The translations under genes and the position numbers were made by a program. From contig JAACTB010000013.1 of the NCBI GenBank assembly GCA_009993605.1, positions 62,001 to 126,000 of the forward strand: DNA of 64,000 nucleotides, read 5' to 3'. The notes under the pieces are model-generated. The model was not told where the DNA came from, searched no databases, and saw only the letters and a list, made by a program, of their open reading frames with translations. Shown in pieces: positions 27,386 to 35,314 of the stretch; the first letter of the stretch is position 1; every line of letters begins with the position of its first letter. Origin of the DNA: Erythrobacter sp. GTDB lineage: Bacteria > Pseudomonadota > Alphaproteobacteria > Sphingomonadales > Sphingomonadaceae.

Positions 27386-28368
27386 ATCGTGGTCTCCGTC
27401 GCTTCGGCCAACACGGCGGCGAGCGTGCGCCGGGCGAGCGGGATTTTGAAATCGTTCTCGCCATAGCCCTGCGCGTCTTCCAGCAGCAGGTCGGCGGCGC
27501 GGTCGAACAATGCGGCGTCCGGCACCTTTCCGACCAAGAGCTCGGCAAGCCGGGGATCGTGCCAGGGTTTGTGCGCCAATCCGCCGAAAGCGAGATCGGC
27601 GCGCGCGATGGTGTCGCCCTCCATCGCAATCACGGCGGCAACCGAAACCAGAGCAAACGCATAGGACGAGCGTTCGCGCACCTTGCGGTAGATCTGCTTG
27701 CCCTCGACGGGGGCTGGCAAAATGACTGCGGTGATGATTTCGCCCGGTTCCAGCACATTGTCGCGCCAGGGCGTGTCGCCCGGCAGGCAGTGGAAGTCGC
27801 GAACCGGAACCTGGCGGCGGGTGTCAGCCGCCCCTTCGATCTCGACCACGGCGTCGAGCGCGCTCATCGCCACGGCCATGTCGCCGGGATAGGTCGCGAT
27901 ACATTGTGGGCTGGTGCCGAGAACGCCGTGGAGGCGCGCAATCCCGTCGATCGCGCCGCAGCCCGAACCGGGTTCGCGCTTGTTGCAGGGCTGGTCGATA
28001 TTGGTGAAGTAATAGCAGCGGGTGCGCTGGCACAGATTGCCGCCGGTCGTCGCACGATTGCGCAATTGTTGGGTCGCGCCCGCGAGAATGGCACGCGCCA
28101 GGACCGGATAGTCGGCGCGGATGCGGTCGTGGTTCGCCGTCGCCGTGTTCGTGACGAGCGCGCCGATGCGCAGCCCGCCGTCCTCCGTATCCTCGATCGC
28201 ATTCATGCCGAGCCGGTCGATCGCGACCAGCCTCTCGGGTGTCTCTACCTGCAATTTCATCAGGTCGAGCAGATTGGTCCCGCCGGCGATCAGCGTCGCG
28301 GTCTCGCCATCCGAAAGCGAATGGGCATGATCGAGGCTGTCGGGCCGCTGAAGATCGAAGGGTCTCAT
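27382..28368 (-). CDS. FAD-binding subunit of molybdenum hydroxylase
   Basis: A 328-residue medium subunit that passes electrons from the iron-sulfur subunit to FAD. It shows the FAD-binding segment ATLIAGGTNLLDLMKLQVET near residues 25-45, HDRIRADYPVLARAILAGAT, QLRNRATTGGNLCQRTRCYY, and the C-terminal CO-dehydrogenase flavoprotein domain. A cysteine-rich insertion (RCYYFTNIDQPCNKREPGSG) matches the YagS/PaoB type with an extra 4Fe-4S cluster. The start ATG 28368 gives the family N-terminus MRPFDLQRP and overlaps the Fe-S subunit stop by 4 bases. Confidence 0.9.
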   Translation of the reverse strand: MRPFDLQRPDSLDHAHSLSDGETATLIAGGTNLLDLMKLQVETPERLVAIDRLGMNAIEDTEDGGLRIGALVTNTATANHDRIRADYPVLARAILAGATQQLRNRATTGGNLCQRTRCYYFTNIDQPCNKREPGSGCGAIDGIARLHGVLGTSPQCIATYPGDMAVAMSALDAVVEIEGAADTRRQVPVRDFHCLPGDTPWRDNVLEPGEIITAVILPAPVEGKQIYRKVRERSSYAFALVSVAAVIAMEGDTIARADLAFGGLAHKPWHDPRLAELLVGKVPDAALFDRAADLLLEDAQGYGENDFKIPLARRTLAAVLAEATETTI

Positions 28369-28877
28369 GCGGCGTCTCCCTGTTCGGCGACATCGCGGAT
28401 CGCGGCGACGATATTGGCATAGGCCCCGCAGCGACACAGATTGCCGCTCATCCGTTCCCTGATTTCCTCGGCCGTCGCCTTCATCTCGCTCGTTAGATCA
28501 GCGCTTGCGTCGCTGGCGAACCCGGCCTTGATCTCGTCCAGCATGGCCGTGGCCGAACACACCTGCCCCGGTGTGCAATAGCCGCACTGATACCCGTCAT
28601 GCTCCACGAAGGCGACCTGGAGCGGTGACGGGTTCTCGGGCGTGCCCAAACCCTCGATCGTGGTAACGTCGTCCCCGTCATGCAGGGCGGCGAGCGTCAG
28701 GCAGCTGTTGATCCGCATCCCGTTGACGATGACGGTGCAGGCCCCGCACTGGCCGTGATCGCAGCCTTTCTTGGTGCCATGAAGGCCCAGATCTTGACGC
28801 AGGAAATCCAGAAGGCTCGTGCGCGGATCGCTCGGCAGGGGGTGGTCGGTTCCGTTGATGGTGATGGTATCGGGCAA
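28365..28877 (-). CDS. (2Fe-2S)-binding subunit of molybdenum hydroxylase
   Basis: A 170-residue small subunit with two 2Fe-2S clusters: plant-type ferredoxin motif HGTKKGCDHGQCGACTVIVNG (Cys pairs, residues about 33-53) and the C-terminal four-helix cluster GYQCGYCTPGQVCSA and MSGNLCRCGAY. The start appears to be TTG at 28877 with GAGGAG about 8 bases upstream; earlier in-frame sequence has no family similarity. First gene of the operon, with 4-base overlaps to both followers in turn, as in PaoABC/YagTSR-type enzymes. Confidence 0.9.
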   Translation of the reverse strand: MPDTITINGTDHPLPSDPRTSLLDFLRQDLGLHGTKKGCDHGQCGACTVIVNGMRINSCLTLAALHDGDDVTTIEGLGTPENPSPLQVAFVEHDGYQCGYCTPGQVCSATAMLDEIKAGFASDASADLTSEMKATAEEIRERMSGNLCRCGAYANIVAAIRDVAEQGDAA

Positions 28878-28981
28878 GACGGTCTCCTCGTTCTCCCTCA
28901 ACCGACTTGCGCCGCATAAGGTCCGAAAAAATTTATGGAGTTTCGGGTTGCGGTGGAGCGAATCGGCGGCAAAGGAGCGCG
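28878..28981. promoter_or_regulatory. Divergent promoter region, molybdenum hydroxylase operon / flavin reductase gene
   Basis: About 100 bases between divergent starts; a short AT-rich block (AAAAAATTTATGG, 28925-28937) stands out. The promoters of both units must be here. No operator recognised. Confidence 0.35.
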
Positions 28982-29599
28982 ATGACCGATTATCATTTCT
29001 ACCGACCCGAAGATGGGCATCGCCTTGCGCACAGCCCGCTGAACGCAATCGTCGCGCCGCGCCCGATCGGATGGATTTCGACGATCGGCCAGGACGGTAC
29101 GCGCAATCTGGCGCCCTACAGCTTCTTCAATCTCATCAATTACGACCCGCCCCTGATCACCTTCGCCTCTTCGGGGTGGAAGGACACGGTGGCCAATATC
29201 GAGGCGACCGGCGAATTCGTCTGGAACCTCGCCACGCGCGCGCAGGCCGAAGCGATGAACGCGACGTCCGCGAGCGTCGAGGCGGGCGTGGACGAGTTCA
29301 CGCTGGCGAAGCTCGACACGCTCCCTTCCTTGATCGTGAAGCCGCCGCGCGTGGCGGGCAGCCCGGTTCATTTCGAATGCAAAATGACCCAGCTCATCCG
29401 GCTCGAGGATCGCCATGGCGAAGAACTCGACCAATGGCTGGTCGTCGGCGAGGCGGTCGGCATCCATATCGATCCCGCCATGCTACAAGACGGCATCTAC
29501 CAGACCGCCCGCCCCGTCCCGATCATGCGTGGTGGCGGGCCGGCCGATTATTTCGCCATAACCGAAGACACGCTCTTCAAAATGAAGCGCCCCGACTGA
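28982..29599 (+). CDS. Flavin reductase family protein
   Basis: A 205-residue FMN-binding split-barrel protein. Family features are SPLNAIVAPRPIGWISTIGQ near residues 20-40, RNLAPYSFFNLINYDPPLIT, and SPVHFECKMTQLIRL. Such proteins bind FMN and either reduce it for a partner monooxygenase or act as oxidoreductases; the partner is not evident. The start at 28982 gives MTDYHFYRPEDGH; an in-frame extension upstream looks non-coding. Divergent from the molybdenum hydroxylase operon. Confidence 0.85.
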   Translation: MTDYHFYRPEDGHRLAHSPLNAIVAPRPIGWISTIGQDGTRNLAPYSFFNLINYDPPLITFASSGWKDTVANIEATGEFVWNLATRAQAEAMNATSASVEAGVDEFTLAKLDTLPSLIVKPPRVAGSPVHFECKMTQLIRLEDRHGEELDQWLVVGEAVGIHIDPAMLQDGIYQTARPVPIMRGGGPADYFAITEDTLFKMKRPD

Positions 29600-29617
29600 C
29601 CCGTCCAGCGCAATCGC

Positions 29618-30979
29618 TCAATATCCCGGCGATCCGACCGCCGCGTGGAAGGCGACGTGCGAGGATGCCAGTGCCGCTTCGCTGTCGATCAGCGACTGGC
29701 GGCTGGCGATGAGCTGGCGCTGCGCATCGAGGACGTCGAACAGGGAAGCGAGCCCTTCGCGATACAACGCATCCGATTGGCCGAGCGCGGTCTCGCTCTG
29801 TTCGATCGCCTCCGTAAGGTCGCCATTGCGCTGCTCGTAGGCCTCGATGGCGACCAGCGCGTTCTCGACCTCGCCCAGCGCATCGAGAAAGGTCGCGCGA
29901 TATTCGGCAAGCCGCGCCTGGCCCTCGGCGCGCGCCGCTTCGACCTCGGCGCGGCGGCGCCCGCCATCGAACAGGGGGAGATCGAGCGCGGCGCCGATAT
30001 TCGCGAGGAAACTGCCGAACAGCCCGCCGAGCGTGCCATCGCCAAGCCCCAGCGTGCCGGGGATCGTCAGCGAAGGCCGCAAATCCGCCTGCTCGATGCC
30101 GATCTGCGCCGCGGCCTGCGCCAGGCGTGCCTCGGCGGCGAGCAGATCGGTGCGGCGGCGCAGCAGATCGGCGGGTGTCCCTGCTGCGGGGCCGCGCGCG
30201 TAATCGGGGATCGTGCCGTCATCGCGCGCCGGGGGCGGTGCGAAGGTGCCGGGCGGTTCGGCGATCAGAACCGCCAGCGCATTGGCCGCCGATGCCCGAG
30301 CGATCGCGATCAGCCCGCGCCGCGCCCGCGTCTGCGCGAGATCCGCGGCGGCGCGCCGCACGTCGAGATTGGCCGCGAGCCCGGCCTCGAAACGCAAGGT
30401 CACGATGCGCAGCGTGCGTTCCTGAAGGTCGGTCGACTGTTCCAGCAGATCGAGCTGCGCACCGGTGCGGCGATATTCGATATACTGGTTCGCGATCGCC
30501 GCCGCGACGAGGCGGCGCTGGTCCGCGAGGACGTAATCCGCCTCGGCATAGTCGGCAGCGGCGGCGCGGATTTCCGCGGCGAGGCGACCGTTCAGATCGG
30601 GGTCGAACAGGCCGAACAGGCCCGCGCTCGCACGGACGCGATTGTCGCTGCCGAGATCGACGCCCGCTTCGCCTGCGGCATCGAGCGTCGGCAATCTGTC
30701 CGACCGCTCCGCCGCGAGCAGTGCCGCTGCCGCATCGAGGCGATCCGCCGCCGCATCGATGTCGAGATTGGCGGCCAGGCCCCGCTCCACTAGCGCATCC
30801 AGCGCCGGATCCTCGAATCCGCGCCACCACGCCTCGTCCAATCCTGCGGGCGGTAGGTCCGTGGCATAGACCGGCGGCGGCGCGACAACTGCGATCAGTT
30901 GGGGATCGGGCGCGGTGGCGCATCCCGCCAACATGGCCGCGCCGACCAGTGCAACGCCCTTGCAACGACCCCGCATCAT
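29618..30979 (-). CDS. RND efflux outer-membrane factor (NodT/OprM family)
   Basis: A 453-residue TolC-like lipoprotein channel. The signal peptide ends in a lipobox (MLAGC, Cys20). The body has the two coiled-coil repeats of the family: DEAWWRGFEDPALDALVERG, NLDIDAAADRLDAAAALLAA, RTGAQLDLLEQSTDLQERTL and FLDALGEVENALVAIEAYEQ. It is the third component of the pump operon and its start overlaps the permease stop by 4 bases. It takes substrates across the outer membrane. Confidence 0.92.
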   Translation of the reverse strand: MMRGRCKGVALVGAAMLAGCATAPDPQLIAVVAPPPVYATDLPPAGLDEAWWRGFEDPALDALVERGLAANLDIDAAADRLDAAAALLAAERSDRLPTLDAAGEAGVDLGSDNRVRASAGLFGLFDPDLNGRLAAEIRAAAADYAEADYVLADQRRLVAAAIANQYIEYRRTGAQLDLLEQSTDLQERTLRIVTLRFEAGLAANLDVRRAAADLAQTRARRGLIAIARASAANALAVLIAEPPGTFAPPPARDDGTIPDYARGPAAGTPADLLRRRTDLLAAEARLAQAAAQIGIEQADLRPSLTIPGTLGLGDGTLGGLFGSFLANIGAALDLPLFDGGRRRAEVEAARAEGQARLAEYRATFLDALGEVENALVAIEAYEQRNGDLTEAIEQSETALGQSDALYREGLASLFDVLDAQRQLIASRQSLIDSEAALASSHVAFHAAVGSPGY

Positions 30980-33900
30980 GCCGGCGCCATGGTCATATCT
31001 TCATCGGTCGCCTCGATCTCGTCGCGCAGCCGTTCGAGGTCCAGCTTGCGCGGCTTGCCGAGCCGGGCGACGCCGAGATAGATCACGGGGGTCAGAAACA
31101 AGGTGAACAGGCCCGCAAGACCCAGCCCACCGAAGATCACCCACCCGATCGATTGGCGCGCCTCCGCCCCGGCGCCGCTCGCCAGGATCAGCGGCACCGC
31201 GCCGAGCACGGTCGAAATCAGCGTCATCGCGATGGGGCGCAGGCGGATGGCGGCGGCTTCCTCCACCGCTTCGCGCACGCTGCGGCCCTGATGGCGCAAT
31301 TGATCGGCGAATTCGACGATCAGGATGCCGTTCTTGGCCATCAACCCGATCAGCATGACGAGGCCGATCTGCGAATAGATGTTGAGCGACACGCCCGACA
31401 GGAACAGCGCGAAAATCGCCGCGGCCAGCGCGAAGGGCACGGTCAGGATCACGACCGCCGCGCTGGTCAGGCTCTCGAACTGCGCGACCAGCACCAGGAA
31501 GACGATCACCAGTGCGAACCCATAGGTCAGCAGAAGGTCGTTCGAGGTCTCCTCCAGGCTCTGCGCATCGCCCTGAAGGACCATGTCGATACCCGGTTCC
31601 ACGCTCTCTTCGGCGAGGCGCTCGATCTCTTCCACCGCATCCTGCAACGGAGTGCCGGGGGCGATGTCGGCGCTGACTTCGATGGCGCGGCGCTGTTCCG
31701 TCCGGTCGAGTTCGGCGGCGATCCCCTGTTCCTCGATCTGCGTCACGCTCGACAGCGGCACCAGCGCATCGTTCGTTCCGCGCACGTAGAGATTGCGAAG
31801 GTCCTGCGGATTGGTGATCGTCACGGCCTGCGCGGTCAGGAAGATCGGGACGGCCTGATCGCCGACATTCAGATCCACGATATCCTCGCCCCCCACCATC
31901 GCGCGCAGGGTCTGCGCCAGATCGTCGAGATCGACGCCGAGATCGGCGGCGCGCTGGCGATCGATGCGGATCGAGAGTTGCGGCTGGGTCGGCTGATAGG
32001 AGAGGTCGGGATTGGAGAGGATGTCCGACTGCGTATCGATCGCGGTGGCCAGCGCCGTCGCGGATTCGAAAATCGTGCCGTATTCCGGGCCGGTCAGCGC
32101 GACCTCCAGTCCTTCGCCCCCGCCCCCGAAGCTCAACGTGCCGCGCCCGCGCGCATTGGTGCGCGATCCGGGAATTTCCTCCAGCGGCCCGTTCAACTCC
32201 TCGACGATCTCGGTCTGCGAACGATCGCGATCGTCCCAATCGGCCAGCTCCGCCGTCACGCGCACGCGATTGGGATCGTAGCGCCCGACGATGGAGAACG
32301 TGCTCTCGATCTCGCCGCTGTCGAGATAGGGCTGGAGGACCTGTTCGACCTCGTCGAGTTCCCCATCCATGAAATCGATCCCGACGCCATCGGGCCCGGT
32401 CGCATCGACGGTGACGACGCCGCGATCCTCGTCCGGGACCAGCTCGTTGTCGAGCTGGGTGTAAAGCAGCCCCGCCGCCCCGGCGAGCGCGACCGAGACG
32501 ATCCCGGCAAGGCGCGGGCGATCGAGGCATTTCCTGAGCGTGCGCGAATACCAGTCGGTCGCCTTGCCGCCCCATCGTGCCAGCCGCCCGGAATCCTCCT
32601 TCTCGCTGGTAAGGTCGAACCGGGCGGCAAGCGCCGGGACGAGCGAGAGCGCCACGAAGCTCGACAGGATCACCGCAACGGCCAGCACGAACCCGAATTC
32701 GCGGAACAACCGTCCAACTTCCGACGGCAGGAAGCTGATCGGCACAAAGACGCTGACAAGGACGGCGGTGGTCGCCACCACCGCGAAGAAGACCTGCCGC
32801 GTGCCGATCACCGCCGCCGCACGCCGCCCCAGCCCCTTGTTCTGAAGCCGCTGCGCGTTTTCGAGCACGACGATGGCATCGTCCACGATGAGGCCGGTGG
32901 CGAGCACCAGAGCGAGCAGAGTCAGCAGATTGATCGAAAAGCCCATCAGCCAGATGCCCGCGACCACGCCGACCAGGGCCACAGGGATGGTCGCGCTGGG
33001 CACGACGGTCGGGCGCCATGCGCGGAAGAAGACCAGCATCGTGCCGACGACCACCAGAATGGTGAAGCCCAGCGTTATCAGCACCTCGCGCACCGAGATA
33101 CGGATGAATTCGGCATCGTCCGACACGATTTCGATGCTGAGATCGTCGAAGCGTTCGTTCAGCCTGTCGACCCCGCTGCGGATCGAATCCGAAATGGCGA
33201 TCGTGTTCGAACTCGCCTGCCGCACCACGCCGAGGCCGATGATCGGTCGCCCGTCGAGGCGGACGAAATTGGTGGCGTTGGCGGGCGCGAAATCGGCCTG
33301 GGCGACATCGCCCACGCGCGTGGTGCCGGAAATGACCACGTTCTCGATCAGCGCCGGATCGGTGGCGCTCGCCTCCGCGCGCACGATCAGTTCCTGCGCG
33401 TTCGAGCGGAACGATCCGACCGGCACGTCGTACGGCGCGCCTTCCAGCGCGGTCGCCACATCGGCGAGCGTCAGGCCGAAACGATTGAGCCGCGCCGGAT
33501 CGACCGAGACGCGCATCTGCCGGGCGCGCGTTCCGAATTCCTCGATACTGGCGACCCCTTCCGCAGCGAGCAGTTCGGGCACGATGTCGTTTTCGACGAT
33601 CCGCGTCAGTTCCGCTTGATCGTACTGGGTCGACTGGACCGCCAGCGTCATGATCGGCTGGGCATCCTGGTCGGCCTTCACCACGGTGACCTGTTCCACC
33701 CGGTCGGGCAGCTCGCGCGTCGTGCGGCTGACCGCCTCGCGCACGTCGGATGCCGCGGTGTCGAGATCGACCCCGGGATTGAATTCCACCCGGATGCGCG
33801 AATTGTTCTCTTCGCTGGACGAGCTGATCTCGCGCACGCCGGACACGCGGGCGACCGCGTTTTCGAGGAGGCTGGTGACTTCGGAATCCATCGTCTCGGG

Positions 33901-34077
33901 CGCGGCGCCGGGCAGGTTGGCCGTGACCGAGACGATCGGGCGATCGACATTGGGCAGCTCGCGCACCTCGACCCCCATCAGCGCGGCGATGCCGGCGATG
34001 ACGATCAGGAGATTGAGCACGCCGATCAGCAGCGGTCGCTTGACCGCGAGCATGGGCAGGTCGTTGCGGTCCTTCAC
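30976..34077 (-). CDS. RND efflux transporter permease
   Basis: An inner-membrane proton antiporter of 1033 residues, the usual size of the HAE-1/MMPL-like RND pumps. There are 12 predicted helices: one after MLAVKRPLLIGVLNLLIVIA, a cluster starting EVLITLGFTILVVVGTMLVF, the family motif LATGLIVDDAIVVLENAQRL in TM4 (the two conserved Asp of the proton relay), and a second cluster from LLLTYGFALVIVFLVLVAQF. Two large periplasmic loops separate them. Overlaps the adaptor and outer-membrane factor genes by 4 bases each. Substrate unknown. Confidence 0.94.
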   Translation of the reverse strand: MKDRNDLPMLAVKRPLLIGVLNLLIVIAGIAALMGVEVRELPNVDRPIVSVTANLPGAAPETMDSEVTSLLENAVARVSGVREISSSSEENNSRIRVEFNPGVDLDTAASDVREAVSRTTRELPDRVEQVTVVKADQDAQPIMTLAVQSTQYDQAELTRIVENDIVPELLAAEGVASIEEFGTRARQMRVSVDPARLNRFGLTLADVATALEGAPYDVPVGSFRSNAQELIVRAEASATDPALIENVVISGTTRVGDVAQADFAPANATNFVRLDGRPIIGLGVVRQASSNTIAISDSIRSGVDRLNERFDDLSIEIVSDDAEFIRISVREVLITLGFTILVVVGTMLVFFRAWRPTVVPSATIPVALVGVVAGIWLMGFSINLLTLLALVLATGLIVDDAIVVLENAQRLQNKGLGRRAAAVIGTRQVFFAVVATTAVLVSVFVPISFLPSEVGRLFREFGFVLAVAVILSSFVALSLVPALAARFDLTSEKEDSGRLARWGGKATDWYSRTLRKCLDRPRLAGIVSVALAGAAGLLYTQLDNELVPDEDRGVVTVDATGPDGVGIDFMDGELDEVEQVLQPYLDSGEIESTFSIVGRYDPNRVRVTAELADWDDRDRSQTEIVEELNGPLEEIPGSRTNARGRGTLSFGGGGEGLEVALTGPEYGTIFESATALATAIDTQSDILSNPDLSYQPTQPQLSIRIDRQRAADLGVDLDDLAQTLRAMVGGEDIVDLNVGDQAVPIFLTAQAVTITNPQDLRNLYVRGTNDALVPLSSVTQIEEQGIAAELDRTEQRRAIEVSADIAPGTPLQDAVEEIERLAEESVEPGIDMVLQGDAQSLEETSNDLLLTYGFALVIVFLVLVAQFESLTSAAVVILTVPFALAAAIFALFLSGVSLNIYSQIGLVMLIGLMAKNGILIVEFADQLRHQGRSVREAVEEAAAIRLRPIAMTLISTVLGAVPLILASGAGAEARQSIGWVIFGGLGLAGLFTLFLTPVIYLGVARLGKPRKLDLERLRDEIEATDEDMTMAPA

Positions 34078-35174
34078 CGCTCCGCCGGTTCTGGAGCGGG
34101 CGTCCCGGAGGCAGCGGGGCGCACCCGCACGGTCTGGCTGCCCGCACCGCCGCCGTTGACGAGGCGGATATCCTGCCCGTCGCGCACTTTCTGGACGCCC
34201 TCCACGATCACGCGATCACCGCGCCGGATCGCGCCGTCCACGAAGACGCGGCCTTCTCGGCGCGCGGTGATGGTGACGGGAACGCGCACGGCCTTCGCAT
34301 CGCGGACTACGAAGATGTGCGACCCCTCGCCGCCCCACACGATCGCCTGTTCGGGCACGACCGGGCGCGCTTCGCCCTGGCGTTCGAAGACGACGCGAAA
34401 GCTCATGCCCGGGCGAAGGCGATCGTCGTTATTCGGGATGGCGGTGCGCACGATGAAATCGCGGCTGTCCTGCGAAATCCGGCTGTCGGTGGTGACGACG
34501 CGCGCATCGATGGTGCGCGACCCGTCGGAGAACGGCGTCACCTGCACTGTCTGTCCGGGGCGCAGGGCGTTGAACACCGCCTCGGGCGCGGGGAAATCGA
34601 CATAGAGCGTTCCGCGCTGGTCGATCTGAGTGATGGGGGTCGTGTCGCTGACCCGGTCGCCCCGGTCGATCTCGGTCAGGCCGACATGGCCCGAAAACGG
34701 CGCGCGCACGATCCGGTCGGTCAAATCCGTCTGCGCCTGTTGGAGGGCGACGCGCGCGCTGGCGAGCGCGGTCTCGCCCGCCTCGATCTGGCTGGCCGAC
34801 AGCGCCCCCGTATCCTCGATCCGGCGATAGCGGGAGAGCAGCTGATCGGCCTCGCGCACCTGGACCCGCGCGGCTTCGACTGCCAGCCGTTCGGCCCGCG
34901 CGTCGAGTTCGACCAGCGGCGCCCCGTCGCGCACGAAATCGCCTGCCGCGAACAGCACCCGCGTCACGCGCCCGGAGGTTTCGGGATAGATTTCCGCCGA
35001 TGTCGCCGCGCGGGCCGAACCGATCGCTTCTATCTCCAGCGTTTCGGGAAGGACGCGGATATCCTGCGCCACCACCGGCACGGGATCGCGCGTCGGCTCC
35101 GGCTCTTCACCGGAACACGCGGCAAGCGAGGCGAGACAGAACAGGGCGAATGCGCGAGGGATCGTGATCGCCAT
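34074..35174 (-). CDS. RND efflux periplasmic adaptor (membrane fusion) lipoprotein
   Basis: A 366-residue HlyD/AcrA-type adaptor. Lipobox LASLAAC (Cys20) anchors it in the inner membrane. The lipoyl half-motif EIYPETSGRVTRVLFAAGDF and its partner LTDRIVRAPFSGHVGLTEID surround a helical hairpin, followed by beta-barrel and membrane-proximal domains. Start chosen at ATG 35174 (MAITIPRAFALFC). First gene of the adaptor-permease-outer-membrane-factor operon. Confidence 0.92.
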   Translation of the reverse strand: MAITIPRAFALFCLASLAACSGEEPEPTRDPVPVVAQDIRVLPETLEIEAIGSARAATSAEIYPETSGRVTRVLFAAGDFVRDGAPLVELDARAERLAVEAARVQVREADQLLSRYRRIEDTGALSASQIEAGETALASARVALQQAQTDLTDRIVRAPFSGHVGLTEIDRGDRVSDTTPITQIDQRGTLYVDFPAPEAVFNALRPGQTVQVTPFSDGSRTIDARVVTTDSRISQDSRDFIVRTAIPNNDDRLRPGMSFRVVFERQGEARPVVPEQAIVWGGEGSHIFVVRDAKAVRVPVTITARREGRVFVDGAIRRGDRVIVEGVQKVRDGQDIRLVNGGGAGSQTVRVRPAASGTPAPEPAER

Positions 35175-35252
35175 ACGCAAGCCCTAACCGACAATTTCGA
35201 GCGTGCAAAGACACGATCCGAACGGATTTCGCGCAAACCGCGTAGCAAGTGA

Positions 35253-35266
35253 TGTAACCGGTTGCA
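35253..35266 (+). promoter_or_regulatory. LacI-type operator TGTAACCGGTTGCA upstream of GH97
   Basis: A near-perfect 14-bp palindrome with the AACCGGTT core, 49 bases before the GH97 start and in the divergent region with the RND adaptor gene. It matches the sites at 41986-41999, 42007-42020 and 48457-48470. LacI-family repressors in this group commonly use such CG-centred palindromes. Confidence 0.75.
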
Positions 35267-35314
35267 GGAGCGGGCGCGATGCGACAGGATCGCTGCAAAG
35301 GCGAGAGGATCGAG

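Noticed and set aside
30127-34605. A 1492-codon plus-strand reading frame
   Set aside because: It is antisense to the RND permease and neighbours, has Arg/His/Asp-rich shadow composition, and the minus-strand proteins are full-length family members.
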